The translations under genes were made by a program, and so were the position numbers. Below, piece by piece: positions 34,582 to 45,353 of a stretch of 64,000 nucleotides of DNA. How positions within the stretch are numbered: the stretch's first letter is position 1; each line of letters opens with the position of its first letter. Source of the stretch: Plasmopara viticola (taxonomy: Eukaryota; Oomycota; Peronosporomycetes; Peronosporales; Peronosporaceae). The notes below the pieces were generated by a model. The model saw nothing but the letters and a program-made list of their open reading frames with translations. It did no database searches and was not told the DNA's origin. The DNA is taken from assembly GCA_001695595.3 (NCBI GenBank), contig MBPM02000069.1, positions 372,001 through 436,000 of the forward strand, written 5' to 3'.

Positions 34582-37500
34582 CTCCCCCTCAACTTGACAG
34601 TCCACAAGTCCGCATGCGTCACGAAGCTCCACAAAGCGCGGCGTCGGAATGGCCTTCGTTAACATATCCGCTAGCTGAGACTCCGATGGTACGTACTCCA
34701 CCTTGATGGTGCCCTTCTCGACGTAGTCACGGACGAAGTGAGCTCGGAGGTCGATGTGCTTGGCGCGTGGGGTGTATCCGTGGTTAGGTTCCATACTAAT
34801 CGCCGACTGGTTGTCCATGTAGATCGTCGACGCACTCGACACGTTTACACCCATCTCTGTGAGGAGGAAACGCAGCCGCAGTACTTCTTGAGCGGTAAGT
34901 GCGAGAGCCATGTACTCGGCTTCAGCAGTTGATAATGCGACGGTCGCTTGACGCTTGCTCTTGTAGATGACCGGACCGTCAGCCATCTTCACCATCACAC
35001 CAGACGTCGAGCGTCGCGTCTCCTTATCACCACCCCAGTTCGCGTCGCAGTATGTCACGATATTCTTGCCCTTTGCCGTGTAGTGGATGCCGATCGAAAG
35101 AGTGGCCTTGAGGTAGCGAAGTACACGTAGCGCAGCATTCCAATGCATCTCACGCGGCGTATCGAGGTACTGAGAGAGTATCGACAGCACGTAGCCAATG
35201 TCGGGACGTGTGGCATTGGCAACGTACAGCATTGATCCGATTAGTTCGCGGTACTTATTTTTGTCTGTGCATACACCGTGCTTGTCGGATGGGCTGAGAT
35301 CTTGACCAATTACCATTGGGTTGCGGACACCATGAGCAGATACTTGACCAAAACGCTCGAGCAACTTGGTTATAAACTGAGATTGCTTCACCACCATTTC
35401 ACCACGTTTCCGATCGTGAAGTACTTCCATCCCGAGAACGAAACGAGCATCACCGAGTGATTTGACCGTGAAGTGCGACGCGAGACCAGTACACACGGAT
35501 CGCGCTTGTTCCTCTGTTTTGCAGCCAACAAGTAGATCGTCTACGTAGAGCACCACAAAAACCGCGGCCGCTGGGTCACTGTCATCTCGTCGAACGAAGA
35601 GACAAGGATCAGCTCGACACTGTTTGAAACCGAGACGCTTGAACACGTCGCGGATGGTACGGTGCCACACAGCTGCAGCTTGCTTGAGTCCATAGAGGCT
35701 GCGGCGGAGTCTGCAAACCAATTCCGGCGCCACATTCACTCCTTCAGGGGGATTCATAAACACTGTTTCGTCAAGCTTTCCATTTAGAAATGCGGTCTCA
35801 ATGTCAAACTGGCGAATCATGAGGCGTCGAGAGCAGCACAATGCGAGAAAGACCCGGATCGTGTTCATGCTTGCCACTGGTGAGTATGTGTGGGTATAGT
35901 CTATGCCGCGAGTCTGGAGGAAACCTCGAGCGACTAGACGTGCCTTGTATCGCTTAACCGCTCCATTCTCGTCGTACTTCTTCGCGAATACCCATTTGCA
36001 TCCGATCACCTTGTTTCCTTGAGGTCGTCGCACCATGTCCCACGTGTGGCTCCGCACATGCGACCGAATCTCAGCACGTATAGCTTCCTTCCATTGTGGA
36101 GCGTCAGGGGCCGCCATTGCTTCAGCGTATGATGTAGGCAGCTCAGACACCGCCAACGCAATTTCGTACTCATCCAGGCGTGGTCGCTTGCTTTCTGGTT
36201 CTGGCTCATCGTCATTTTCAGCGCCACCAAGATGCAAAGGCATATCTCCATCAGTCAGTAGACGCGGTTGTTCATACGTGATCGATCGAGGGCGAATGGA
36301 ACCACCACTGAACACTATGCGATTCTCTGATGCATCGAAGCCGACGCCAACACCTTCACCATGAGGGATTATTGCTGACGGTGCGCACGGATCACATCCG
36401 GCAGCACGGACGAGGTCAAGGCTCGGGTTGAGATGCTGGACGATGGCGGGGCGATCGATCGACCGACTTAGATGTTGTGAGTGCGGGACGATATCGCAAT
36501 CAGGACGCTGGGCGAGCTGCATCTGCTGATCTTCGGTAGCAGTGGAAGGACTGATGCGCTGGACAACTTGCATCTGGCTGTTACTCCCCCTGTCCAAAGC
36601 ATCAGTAGGAACGGGTGAGATTTGAGCATCGGTAGGGGGCACTTCTTCCATTTCAACGTCGGCGGCATCGTCGACATCCGCAGTTGCATCATGGTCGTTC
36701 TCATTCACTGGTCGCGGTGGCGGAATATAACTCACGGAATCGTGATCATTGATGCTAACCACCCAAGGAAAGCAACTTGAGTCATCACTGACGGCTTGGA
36801 ACGTGTCTGGTGGTCGCTCATTCAGATGCACCGATCGCGAAATCACGATGCGCTCGTCGTCGTAATCCCACACACGATACGCTTTCGAACCATCAGCGTA
36901 TCCAAGGAAGAGGCAACGGTGAGCTCGAGGATCAAGTTTGCCTACGTTTGGCTTGTCAACATGTACGTAGCCACGAGCACCAAATACACGAAGGTCTTCG
37001 AGTGACTGGCGCTTTCCGGTTAATACTTCGAGGGGGCTCTGATCCGGTCGCGCAGTATTCGGGATACGGTTGACGATGTAAGCTGCAGTCCGAAACGCTT
37101 CAGCCCACCACACACGGTCCACTCGCATGTAGTGTAGCATCGACCGGGCCATGTCAGCTAGTGTCCGGTTCATACGCTCAGCGGTCCCATTTTGCTGGGG
37201 GCTGTATGGCGCACTCGTCTGGTGAATGATCCCTTTGGACGCACAGAACTTGCCGAAGCGCTTGCTCACATATTCACCACCGTTGTCACTACGAACACAC
37301 ATCACCTTGCAGCCGTGTTGCACCTTAACCTGAGTGCAGAATGCCTTGAAGCAATCGAACACTTGAGACTTCTGCTTGATGAAGTTGACGAACACTACTC
37401 GGCTGAAGTCGTCCACGAAGACCACGATGTATACCGCACCACCCTTGGACTTCGGTTTTATTGGCCCCATCACATCCGTGTGCACAATCTCGAATGGGCG

Positions 37501-38289
37501 ACCTGTCTTTATCTCGCTACCCGATTGGTGCGCGTACGAGCTTGTGGTCATTTTTCCTTGCGCACAGCCACCGCAGACACCACCATCCGATTGAGACAAA
37601 GCCATAGGGGGGATACCATCGCACGCGCTAGCAACTAGCTTTAGCTTGGTATCGGAGACGTGCCCCAGGCGCGCGTGAATGACTTCGTAGGCTTTATCAC
37701 TTGACTCACCATCAAATGCCGTATACGCGTTGCCTTCCGTTCTGTACTTTAGTTCACACGCGTACAGTTTCCCAATCCGAGGGACTCGAACAACAACACG
37801 GCCATTCTGCAAAATGGAGGCACCGGTCTTGTCGAATTGCACAGCGAGATTCTTGGACATGAGTGCAGGAACCGACAGTAGCTTTCGGTCCAATTTCTGA
37901 ACGTGGAGAACATCCGTCAACTTCACCCGCACGCCTCCGGTAAAGTTAACTCGCACGGTACCCATACCTATGGCGGCAACTCGCTGGCCATTTGCCACCA
38001 TGATCTCGATTGGTTCTGTAAGCGGGCGGTATTCCGAAAAATCATTCCGATCCGTAGTCATATGCGAGCTGGCTCCACTATCAAGGAGCCAGGTGGACGA
38101 TCGCTCACCACCAGCGGTCATAGCGGAGAACGCGAACTCCGAACCACCGGCATTGCCCTTCAGCCTCGGGCAATCTTGTTTCTTGTGGCCAGCTTCGTGG
38201 CATTCATAGCATCGGCCCTTGAACTCCTTCTTGTCACCACCATTATGCCCTTTGCGTCCGTGTCCTTGGCATTTCGTCCACGTCGGCCT
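34567..38289 (-). CDS. Copia C2 pol polyprotein (protease, integrase, RT, RNase H)
   Basis: The frame is open from about 38289 to the stop at 34567; counting from the first Met (38121) there are 1184 residues. Upstream of that Met the same frame encodes the CCHC knuckle CYECHEAGHKKQDC (38170-38211), so pol is the continuation of gag. Domains counted from Met 38121: protease with D14-S-G; GAG-pre-integrase about 150-192 (LGHVS...CGGC); integrase about 205-330 with the D,D,E triad in VHTDVMG, RSDNGGEY and QQNGTAERMNR; RT with SLYGLKQAAAVW and YVDDLL at about 858; RNase H with VTYCDANWGG, STAEAEYMAL and MDNQSAI; and the KHIDLRAHFVRD end. All catalytic residues appear present and no internal stop occurs. 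It probably makes a functional enzyme set if the gag frame is joined. Confidence 0.93.
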   Translation of the reverse strand, partial: RPTWTKCQGHGRKGHNGGDKKEFKGRCYECHEAGHKKQDCPRLKGNAGGSEFAFSAMTAGGERSSTWLLDSGASSHMTTDRNDFSEYRPLTEPIEIMVANGQRVAAIGMGTVRVNFTGGVRVKLTDVLHVQKLDRKLLSVPALMSKNLAVQFDKTGASILQNGRVVVRVPRIGKLYACELKYRTEGNAYTAFDGESSDKAYEVIHARLGHVSDTKLKLVASACDGIPPMALSQSDGGVCGGCAQGKMTTSSYAHQSGSEIKTGRPFEIVHTDVMGPIKPKSKGGAVYIVVFVDDFSRVVFVNFIKQKSQVFDCFKAFCTQVKVQHGCKVMCVRSDNGGEYVSKRFGKFCASKGIIHQTSAPYSPQQNGTAERMNRTLADMARSMLHYMRVDRVWWAEAFRTAAYIVNRIPNTARPDQSPLEVLTGKRQSLEDLRVFGARGYVHVDKPNVGKLDPRAHRCLFLGYADGSKAYRVWDYDDERIVISRSVHLNERPPDTFQAVSDDSSCFPWVVSINDHDSVSYIPPPRPVNENDHDATADVDDAADVEMEEVPPTDAQISPVPTDALDRGSNSQMQVVQRISPSTATEDQQMQLAQRPDCDIVPHSQHLSRSIDRPAIVQHLNPSLDLVRAAGCDPCAPSAIIPHGEGVGVGFDASENRIVFSGGSIRPRSITYEQPRLLTDGDMPLHLGGAENDDEPEPESKRPRLDEYEIALAVSELPTSYAEAMAAPDAPQWKEAIRAEIRSHVRSHTWDMVRRPQGNKVIGCKWVFAKKYDENGAVKRYKARLVARGFLQTRGIDYTHTYSPVASMNTIRVFLALCCSRRLMIRQFDIETAFLNGKLDETVFMNPPEGVNVAPELVCRLRRSLYGLKQAAAVWHRTIRDVFKRLGFKQCRADPCLFVRRDDSDPAAAVFVVLYVDDLLVGCKTEEQARSVCTGLASHFTVKSLGDARFVLGMEVLHDRKRGEMVVKQSQFITKLLERFGQVSAHGVRNPMVIGQDLSPSDKHGVCTDKNKYRELIGSMLYVANATRPDIGYVLSILSQYLDTPREMHWNAALRVLRYLKATLSIGIHYTAKGKNIVTYCDANWGGDKETRRSTSGVMVKMADGPVIYKSKRQATVALSTAEAEYMALALTAQEVLRLRFLLTEMGVNVSSASTIYMDNQSAISMEPNHGYTPRAKHIDLRAHFVRDYVEKGTIKVEYVPSESQLADMLTKAIPTPRFVELRDACGLVDCQVEGECNGL
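34582..34590 (-). promoter_or_regulatory. Polypurine tract of copia C2
   Basis: Minus strand GAGGGGGAG directly abuts the 3' LTR, the expected place for the plus-strand primer of reverse transcription. It is also coding: it is read as part of the VEGE residues near the pol C terminus. Confidence 0.85.
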
Positions 38290-38915
38290 CCACGCCCATT
38301 CTGGAACCTTCCACCATTATCACTCACCGTCGCCTTGAATGCTTGCTCCTTCACCTCGCGTTTCTGAATCATCTCATATTCGCGTCGGAGCATCTCTTTC
38401 GCATCCAGAAGTGTCACACGGTCGCGCACTTCGATGAGCCGCACCATCGCGTCGTACTCACTTGGCACACTACCAAGGAGGATCACCAGCTTCTCCTCTT
38501 CAGGCAGAGCGTCACCAACCGCAGCCAACTTCGCACACAATTCATCGAACTGCACCAGATGCTCCATGAGACTCCCACCACTGGCCATCGCGAACTCGTG
38601 GAGTTGCTTGCGCAGCTGCACACGGTTGTGCAGACTCTGCTTCATGAAAAATGCACGCAGAATTTGCCATGCTTCCCATGCAGAATTGGCTTCCCTCACC
38701 ATCATCTGGTACGTTGGACTCAACAGCTTCGACACCACAGCCAGCGCCTTCACATCGGCGGCTTTCCATTGGGCGGGGGCGTTCACTGCGTCTTCTGGCT
38801 TCACCTCGAGATGGTCGAGGAGGTCCTTCCTGGCCAATGCCATGCGGGCGTTAAACTCCCACAGGAAGTAGTTGTCGTCGCTGAGGATCTCGTTCGGGTT
38901 CGTTATTGGGCTCAT
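38272..38915 (-). CDS. Copia C2 gag (capsid-like) region
   Basis: It starts at ATG 38913-38915 (MSPITNPNEILSDDNYFLWE). About 215 residues form the copia Gag domain (UBN2/DUF4219-like pattern: YFLWEFNARMAL near the start, then AWEAWQIL, LHNRVQLRKQLHEF, SLMEHLVQFDEL and LLGSVPSEYDAM). It is followed by a basic Gly/Arg-rich linker (NGRGGRRGR). The frame then needs a -1 shift near 38272-38274 (a three-A run on the coding strand) to enter the zinc-knuckle and pol frame. A single lost A (AAAA to AAA) would explain it. Left unshifted, the frame runs on to a stop at 38160, 251 codons in all. Gag forms the particle around the element RNA. Confidence 0.88.
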
Positions 38916-38919
38916 AACC
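38908..38919 (-). promoter_or_regulatory. Primer-binding site of copia C2 (half-tRNA-iMet type)
   Basis: Immediately inside the 5' LTR the coding strand reads GGTTATGAGCCC. This is complementary to the anticodon arm of methionine tRNA (GGGCTCATAACC), not to a tRNA 3' end. Drosophila copia uses an internal tRNA-iMet fragment in the same way. The ATG within this site is also the gag start codon. Confidence 0.8.
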
Positions 38920-39099
38920 TATAACAATGTGATTGTCGCAGTGCAAAATGGAAAGTAAATTCATAGGAATAAAGCAAACTATAGGCTCTTACTCACTTGT
39001 AGCCACGTGTTCTTCTGACTCGATATTCTAGAATGTGACGATTTCTCTTATATGTCAAGTTGGCACATACTGTGGGACACCCAATTAGAAGCCGTTACA
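38920..39099 (-). repeat. 5' LTR of copia C2
   Basis: 180 bp, two differences from the other LTR. Promoter and RNA start would lie here. Its inner border is followed directly by the primer-binding site. Confidence 0.93.
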
Positions 39100-39104
39100 C
39101 TTAT
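39100..39104. repeat. Target-site duplication CTTAT (right copy)
   Basis: An exact match to 34397-34401, directly outside the 5' LTR. Confidence 0.9.
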
Positions 39105-40720
39105 AACATGGCACTAAGCTTGAGCTAATTTTGGTGCTCACAAAACAAGTCTGGGTTTTTGCGTTCTTTACACTACATTGGCAATTTTCGCGATACAAAC
39201 ATTTACTTGCCTGCTCACGAAATTATACCATTTTCTGCGGTTACATTTTAGAGCACCTTAGGACATGTGTGCCCCATTCAGACCTCATAAATCAGAGCAT
39301 GAGAAATGATAGATCTTGAATCTAGTTCATGTCATTGCAGATGAGACAAAGAAAATCACGCGTGGTTTTAACCATTATTTATATACACATTCAGAATCTG
39401 ATCGCCATGACATTTCCCACACGATGTTTCCTAATGCATCAATTCGCTCCTATGATTTCTGGATGTATGGGTCTATCATCCCTCAACTTTTCGGCCGTAC
39501 GCCACAACAACTGCATGTAGACAAGTAGCATCAGATTGTAGAGCGGGATGTTCCGCTTCACGCACTTTTAAAGTCATTTAAGCGATGAGTTTTTGTTCAT
39601 AGGTCGTCATCTGTACGCACGGTCGAAAGCTGGGTGTCTTTGACAGGCGCAAAGAAAGGCATATGTTCTTTCCACAATGATGTCAGCTTGGTTAACAGGC
39701 CTCAAGCATTTTTTTTAACTTTTGCATCAGCTTTAAAAAAGGAAAGTTTCATGTGAGCAGCTCGGCTTGCAACGGTAATGCCAACGCTATGTCTTGTTTA
39801 CATGCACAGCATCTGAGTCTAAAATATCTCTTGTAAGCACAATCTTACAGCAATAGCAATTCTCACCAACCTCCAACATAGTGTTTTAAATTTTTGTACA
39901 AATCGTTGGACGCAGGTGGCAACTCTCTTGATCGTGACAAACTGCCTTTTCCGAGATCTATGTCTGGTCCTTATTCCATATTTGTTCCCGATAACATGTC
40001 ACTTGAGCTTGAGCTATTTTTGCATGCTGGCATTACAGGAGGTAGTACATTAAAGGATTGCAATTTTGTACTTAGCATTCTGTTTGAAACTCTCGAGCCA
40101 AATTTGCGATAATCAAAGCAATATGGGATGCATTACACACGTGAATGTTTGAGCAAAAGAAAAAAGCGCCTTTCGTGGATCTGCGAGGACTCACTGCCGC
40201 AGTGGACTTTAAAGAAAATTACAGGATGAAGAAAAGCTGCAATCGAAAAATTTATTTCCACAAAAATCATACAATTCCTGACGTATTTTATTAAAGTCTT
40301 GATGAAGACTTTTAGCGTGATATTAGATATGTGCTCGTCAAAGTGTAAGTGCCAAGTATTTACCATCCCCCAGAATTCATCACGCAAGGACTTTTAGTGA
40401 TATTCAACATTAAAGTCAGGACATACATTTGCGATACTAAGCGGAATGAGTTGTTATTGTACATGTTTAGATAGTGCCGGAGAGTCTATTGTGTACGCGG
40501 CACTCTAAAGAGTTTGCTGCCTCCACATTACTTTTGCCTCTTGGCAGGCACTGCAAAAGCGTTTGCTCTAGTACATTCGAAGTCCAAGCTTAAAATACTT
40601 ACAAATATGTTTCGGCCCATTTACATCGAAAAGAGAAAAGTGCAAAAAAGGAGTCTCAAAAGAATGCATGAAAAAAAAAATGGCGATGTATTTGAAATGA
40701 GACAGTTCTTAAGAGCTGCA

Positions 40721-41461
40721 TTACTGAATCTTCACAGAAAACGTATCTACCGTGAGATCAGCGACGATGCCGACTGCAACACTGGTGCTACACTGCACTT
40801 TTTGCAAGTAGTGATCGTTCGATATGATGTTGAGACCCAACAGAATGTCCAGGAAGAGTTTCAGGTCGACATCGAGGCGAAGAATCGGAGTCATCGGGAC
40901 AAAAACGTACGTCTTCTGACCTGACGTGTCCTCTAAGTATAGATCGAACTCAATGTCAGCGATCAACAGCACCTGAGCATTAATTGGCCTGCCTGTGCTT
41001 GATGTAGGTTTACAATTGCCGTACACGGCAGTCCACACGGCAATTTCAATGTTGGGAATAGAAACGTCAAGAGTACCAATGGAGAGGTCAATGGCGACGT
41101 TCGAGTCCAACTGGCCATTCGAGGTGTAGGAGTGGTGAAGAGTTGTAGGAATGGTGGTGATCACTGAGAGTAGCTTGGCGTCGACCTTTAACTCGGCTAC
41201 GTCAAATGTCTCGTACTGCTTCGTATCTGTCTGATAAGTGCTGGTCTCAACAAGGTCAATGTGCGTGTGAAAGCCCACACTAAAATCGCTGGCATAATCC
41301 ACTTTTGTGCACTGCTTGCTATAAACGTTCGCGTTGACTTGCAAGATATTAAACAACCCAATTTCCAGCAGACCAGAATTTGAATCACAACTTGCCATGG
41401 TGACATGGGCGGTCGAGGCCACGGCGGCGATGGCGATGGCGGCGTAGTGAAAGGATTTCAT
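40721..41461 (-). CDS. Secreted protein of unknown function, copy 5
   Basis: Intact, 246 residues, protein identical to copies 4 and 6. One synonymous difference from copy 4 is visible in the D-V-S codons near residues 132-134 (GTT for GTC). It lies 1.6 kb from the recent copia C2, which inserted on the 3' side of this gene and does not disturb its promoter or coding sequence. Start and signal peptide are as in copy 1. Confidence 0.86.
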   Translation of the reverse strand: MKSFHYAAIAIAAVASTAHVTMASCDSNSGLLEIGLFNILQVNANVYSKQCTKVDYASDFSVGFHTHIDLVETSTYQTDTKQYETFDVAELKVDAKLLSVITTIPTTLHHSYTSNGQLDSNVAIDLSIGTLDVSIPNIEIAVWTAVYGNCKPTSSTGRPINAQVLLIADIEFDLYLEDTSGQKTYVFVPMTPILRLDVDLKLFLDILLGLNIISNDHYLQKVQCSTSVAVGIVADLTVDTFSVKIQ

Positions 41462-41495
41462 CGTGGTCGGATTCGAGCTTTGGCAATGCGGGGCG

Positions 41496-41510
41496 AATTG
41501 CAGAATGAGC
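41496..41510 (-). promoter_or_regulatory. Initiator of gene copy 5
   Basis: Minus-strand GCTCATTCTGCAATT, 34 nt upstream of the ATG at 41461. Confidence 0.75.
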
Positions 41511-44500
41511 AAATTCGAAGTGGACCGAATAGAGTTACTGTTCGAAGAATTCCACTCTTTTATGGCTCCATATCACGTGGTAGGTTTTTGAATCCTTTTC
41601 AATAAAGCCTTCATTTTCGCTATACTGTTTTTATTGGTATACTGTACCTCCTCTGTCCTGCGTTTGGCAGTAGACTACAGTATAAACTGTTGGCGACAAT
41701 AGAATCCAGGTCAGTCAATCAGAGATTTGTGAAAGTAATAATATCCTCATGCCATTTCCCACACAGTGTTTGGTTGCACTCTTTCGAATTTCGAATTCAT
41801 GCTTCTATCACCACCCTACCATTCGGCCGCTTTACATGCAGAAAAGACTTAAAATACTTGATGTATTTAGTTTCTTGCAGGTTTTTTAGTCCGTTTTGGA
41901 CAAGCGCAAAAAATGCACATGGAGTATTCTTTACACTAAAAAGTCATTTCTGAAAACCCGCCTCTACCATTTTGCTCAACTTTTGCATAACTTTTGAGAA
42001 CAAAACCTTCGTGTAAGCAGCTTGATTCCAAATGGTAGAACCAACGCCATATCTTATAGGCATGCACGGCATCTGAGAATAAATTCACTTTCAAGTAGAG
42101 CCATGATATAAAGTATAGAAAAAGCAATCTTCTACTGGATATTTTTGGAACCCTTGTACAATACTGGGACGCTTCACCCAAAATGTTTTTGTGTAGGTTC
42201 ACGTTGCGGGTTCCGGATAGCTATAGGCAAATCCGCTGTGTCGGCAATACTAATTATAACTTCTCAGACACTGACTGGTTTATGGTATATTAAACCACAA
42301 GCTGCTAGGTTCCAAAACAATCTGAACATATTTTTTATGTATCGTCTTTCTCCAAGTGAAAAGTTTTTCAAGTTTAAATCGAAAGCATGTGGAAGGGTTC
42401 TTTGCCCATATCAGCGTCATGTTCTTGCACCATGTCGCAGGCTGGTCTCCAACCCTTTATTGGATAAGCGCGAAAACGCACGTGTACTATCCGTTTCCGG
42501 GTTGGCGTCGATTCTGGTAATGTAGCTACTCACTTTTTGCATTGCTTTGGAAAAGTAAAGCTTCGTGTGAGCAGTTAAGCTTGCAATGATAAAACTAACG
42601 CCATGTTTTAAATAGATGCATCGCGTCTGAGCACTTTCTTTTCTATAAGCAATATCATATTTTCAAAGTATAACAATAACAATCTCCCACCGGGTTTTAT
42701 TAAAATCCATGCGAATATTCTTGGACGCGCAGGGTCACTTCATTGCGACAGGTTCTTATTTCGTGGTAGATTTTGGCCTTTTTCCATATTTGTCATAACA
42801 TGTCACTGAGCTTGAGCTTATTTGCTCGCATTACAAGACTGGATCACTGCGTGCTGTACAGTATATTTGCGAAACAAAAATTACTTGCAGGTGGTCACGG
42901 AATTACACTGTTTCCTGGTTCTGTTGTATAATCCGGAGATTAAATTTAGCGCCTCCCCGATCGTACAGTATCGACCTTAGTACAGTAGTTGCATTGTGCC
43001 CGATCTAGACATATATAATCGGAGCTAGAAAGTGATTTTAAGTCAAGTTCATGTCATTGCAATGAGACAAAGGTAATCACGCGTGCTTGCGACCAGTAAT
43101 TTTATCTGTTTAAGAATCTTATCGCCATAACGTTTCCCGACCAAATGTTCATTGCGCATTGATTCGCTTTTCTAATCTTCAAATGTTAGTATCTACCAAA
43201 GCTCACCATATGGCCGCACACCACACCAACTACATGTAGACAAGTAGCATCAGATTGTAGAGCGGGAATTTACATTTCCAAAATTCTTGTGCGATGACTG
43301 TATCCATAGGGCATCATCTGTTCGCACGGTCGCAAGCTGCGTCTCTTTGATAAGCGCAAAGAAAGGCATGTACTTTCCATAAAAGTTTCGTTATTGGAAA
43401 CAGGGCTGGTCTCCAACCCTTAATTGGACAAGCGCAAAATTGGACATGGACTATTCTTTTTGGTATGGTGTCGCTACTGGTAACACACCTCATTTTTTGC
43501 ATCGCTTCGAATAAAAAAAGTTTCGTGTGAGCAGTTTACGCCATGTTTAACATAGTTACACCGCGTTTGAGGTGTATATCTTTAACAAGCAAAATTGCAT
43601 ATCAAAATATAGCAATAGCAATCTCTCACCGAATGTTAATGAAGTCCTTGTTCATATCCTTGGACGCGTAAGGCGACTCCTCAAGCTGTTTTTTTTTGAA
43701 ATCTGACTCTTGTCCTTGTTCCATATTTGTCCCTTGTAACATGGCACTAAGCTTGAGCTAATTTTGGTGCTCACAAAACAAGTCTGGGTTTTTGCGTTCT
43801 TTACACTACATTGGCAATTTTCGCGATACAAACATTTACTTGCCTGCTCACGAAATTATACCATTTTCTGCGGTTACATTTTAGAGCACCTTAGGACATG
43901 TGTGCCCCATTCAGACCTCATAAATCAGAGCATGAGAAATGATAGATCTTGAATCTAGTTCATGTCATTGCAGATGAGACAAAGAAAATCACGCGTGGTT
44001 TTAACCATTATTTATATACACATTCAGAATCTGATCGCCATGACATTTCCCACACGATGTTTCCTAATGCATCAATTCGCTCCTATGATTTCTGGATGTA
44101 TGGGTCTATCATCCCTCAACTTTTCGGCCGTACGCCACAACAACTGCATGTAGACAAGTAGCATCAGATTGTAGAGCGGGATGTTACGCTTCACGCACTT
44201 TTAAAGTCATTTAAGCGATGAGTTTTTGTTCATAGGTCGTCATCTATACGCACGGTCGAAAGCTGGGTGTCTTTGACAGGCGCAAAGAAAGGCATATGTT
44301 CGTTCTACAGTGGTGTCAGCTTGGTTAACAGGCCTCAAGCATTTTTTCAACTTTTGCATCAGCTTTAAAAAAGGAAAGTTTCATGTGAGCAGCTCGGCTT
44401 GCAACGGTAATGCCAACGCTATGTCTTGTTTACATGCACAGCATCTAAGTATAAATATATCTCTTGTAAGCACAATCTTACAGCAATAGCAATTCTCACC

Positions 44501-45353
44501 AACCTCCAACATAGTATTTTAAATTTTTGTACAAATCGTTGAACGCAGGTGGCAACACTCTTGATCGTGACAAACTGCCTTTTCCGAGATCTAGGTCTGG
44601 TCCTTATTTCATATTTGTTCCCGATAACATGTCACTTGAGCTTGAGCTATTTTTTCATGCTGGCATTACAGGAGGTAGTACATTATAGGATTGCAATTTT
44701 GTACTTTGCATTCTGTTTTAAACTCTCGAGCCAAAATTGCGATAATCAAAGCAATATGGGATGCATTACACACGTGAATGTATGAGCAAAAGAAAAAAGC
44801 GCCTTTCGTGGATCTGCGAGGACTCACTGCCGCAGTAGGCTTTAATCGAAGTTTACAGGATGAAGATAAGCTGCAATCGAGAAATTTATTTCCACAAGAA
44901 TCATACAATTCTTAACGTATTTTATGAAAGTCCTGATGAAGACTTTTAGCGTGACTTGAGATATGTGCTCGTCAAAGTGTAAGTGCCAAGTATTTACCAT
45001 CCCCCAGAATTCATCACGCAAGGACTTTAGTGATATTCAACATTAAAGTCAGGACATACATATGCGATACTAAGCGGAATGAGTTTTTATTGTACATGTT
45101 TAGATAGTGCCGGAGAGTCTATTGTGTACGCGGCACTCTAAAGAGTTTGCTGCCTCCACATTACTTTTGCCTCTTGGCAGGCACTTCAAAAGCGTTTGCT
45201 CTATTACATTCGAAGTCCAAGCTTAAAATACTTACAAATATGTTTCGGCCCATTTACATCGAGAAGAGAAAAGTGCAAAAAAGGAGTCTCAAAAGAATGC
45301 ATGAAAAAAAAAATGGCGATGTATTTGAAATGAGACAGTTCTTGAGAGCTGTA

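Larger units (their letters stand above)
34402..39099 (-). mobile_element. Near-intact Ty1/copia retrotransposon (C2)
   Basis: A 4698-bp element on the minus strand with 180-bp LTRs, a 5-bp target duplication, a primer-binding site, a polypurine tract and a full gag-pol interrupted by a single frameshift. The LTRs differ at only two positions by eye, so insertion was recent, and it came after the array existed because the element sits inside one unit. It is very compact: the gag ATG lies within the primer-binding site and the pol stop lies inside the 3' LTR. It is clearly different from C1 (11987-15971) in LTR length and sequence. Confidence 0.95.
32302..41637. repeat. Array unit with gene copy 5, split by copia C2
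   Basis: A normal unit interrupted at 34402-39099 by a copia element, which entered the third internal sub-repeat (the string gtcccttataacatg in other units). Removing the element and one copy of the 5-bp target duplication leaves a 4633-bp unit. Confidence 0.9.

Noticed and set aside
36035..38924. Several plus-strand frames of up to 193 codons across copia C2
   Set aside because: They are shadows of the gag and pol frames on the minus strand.
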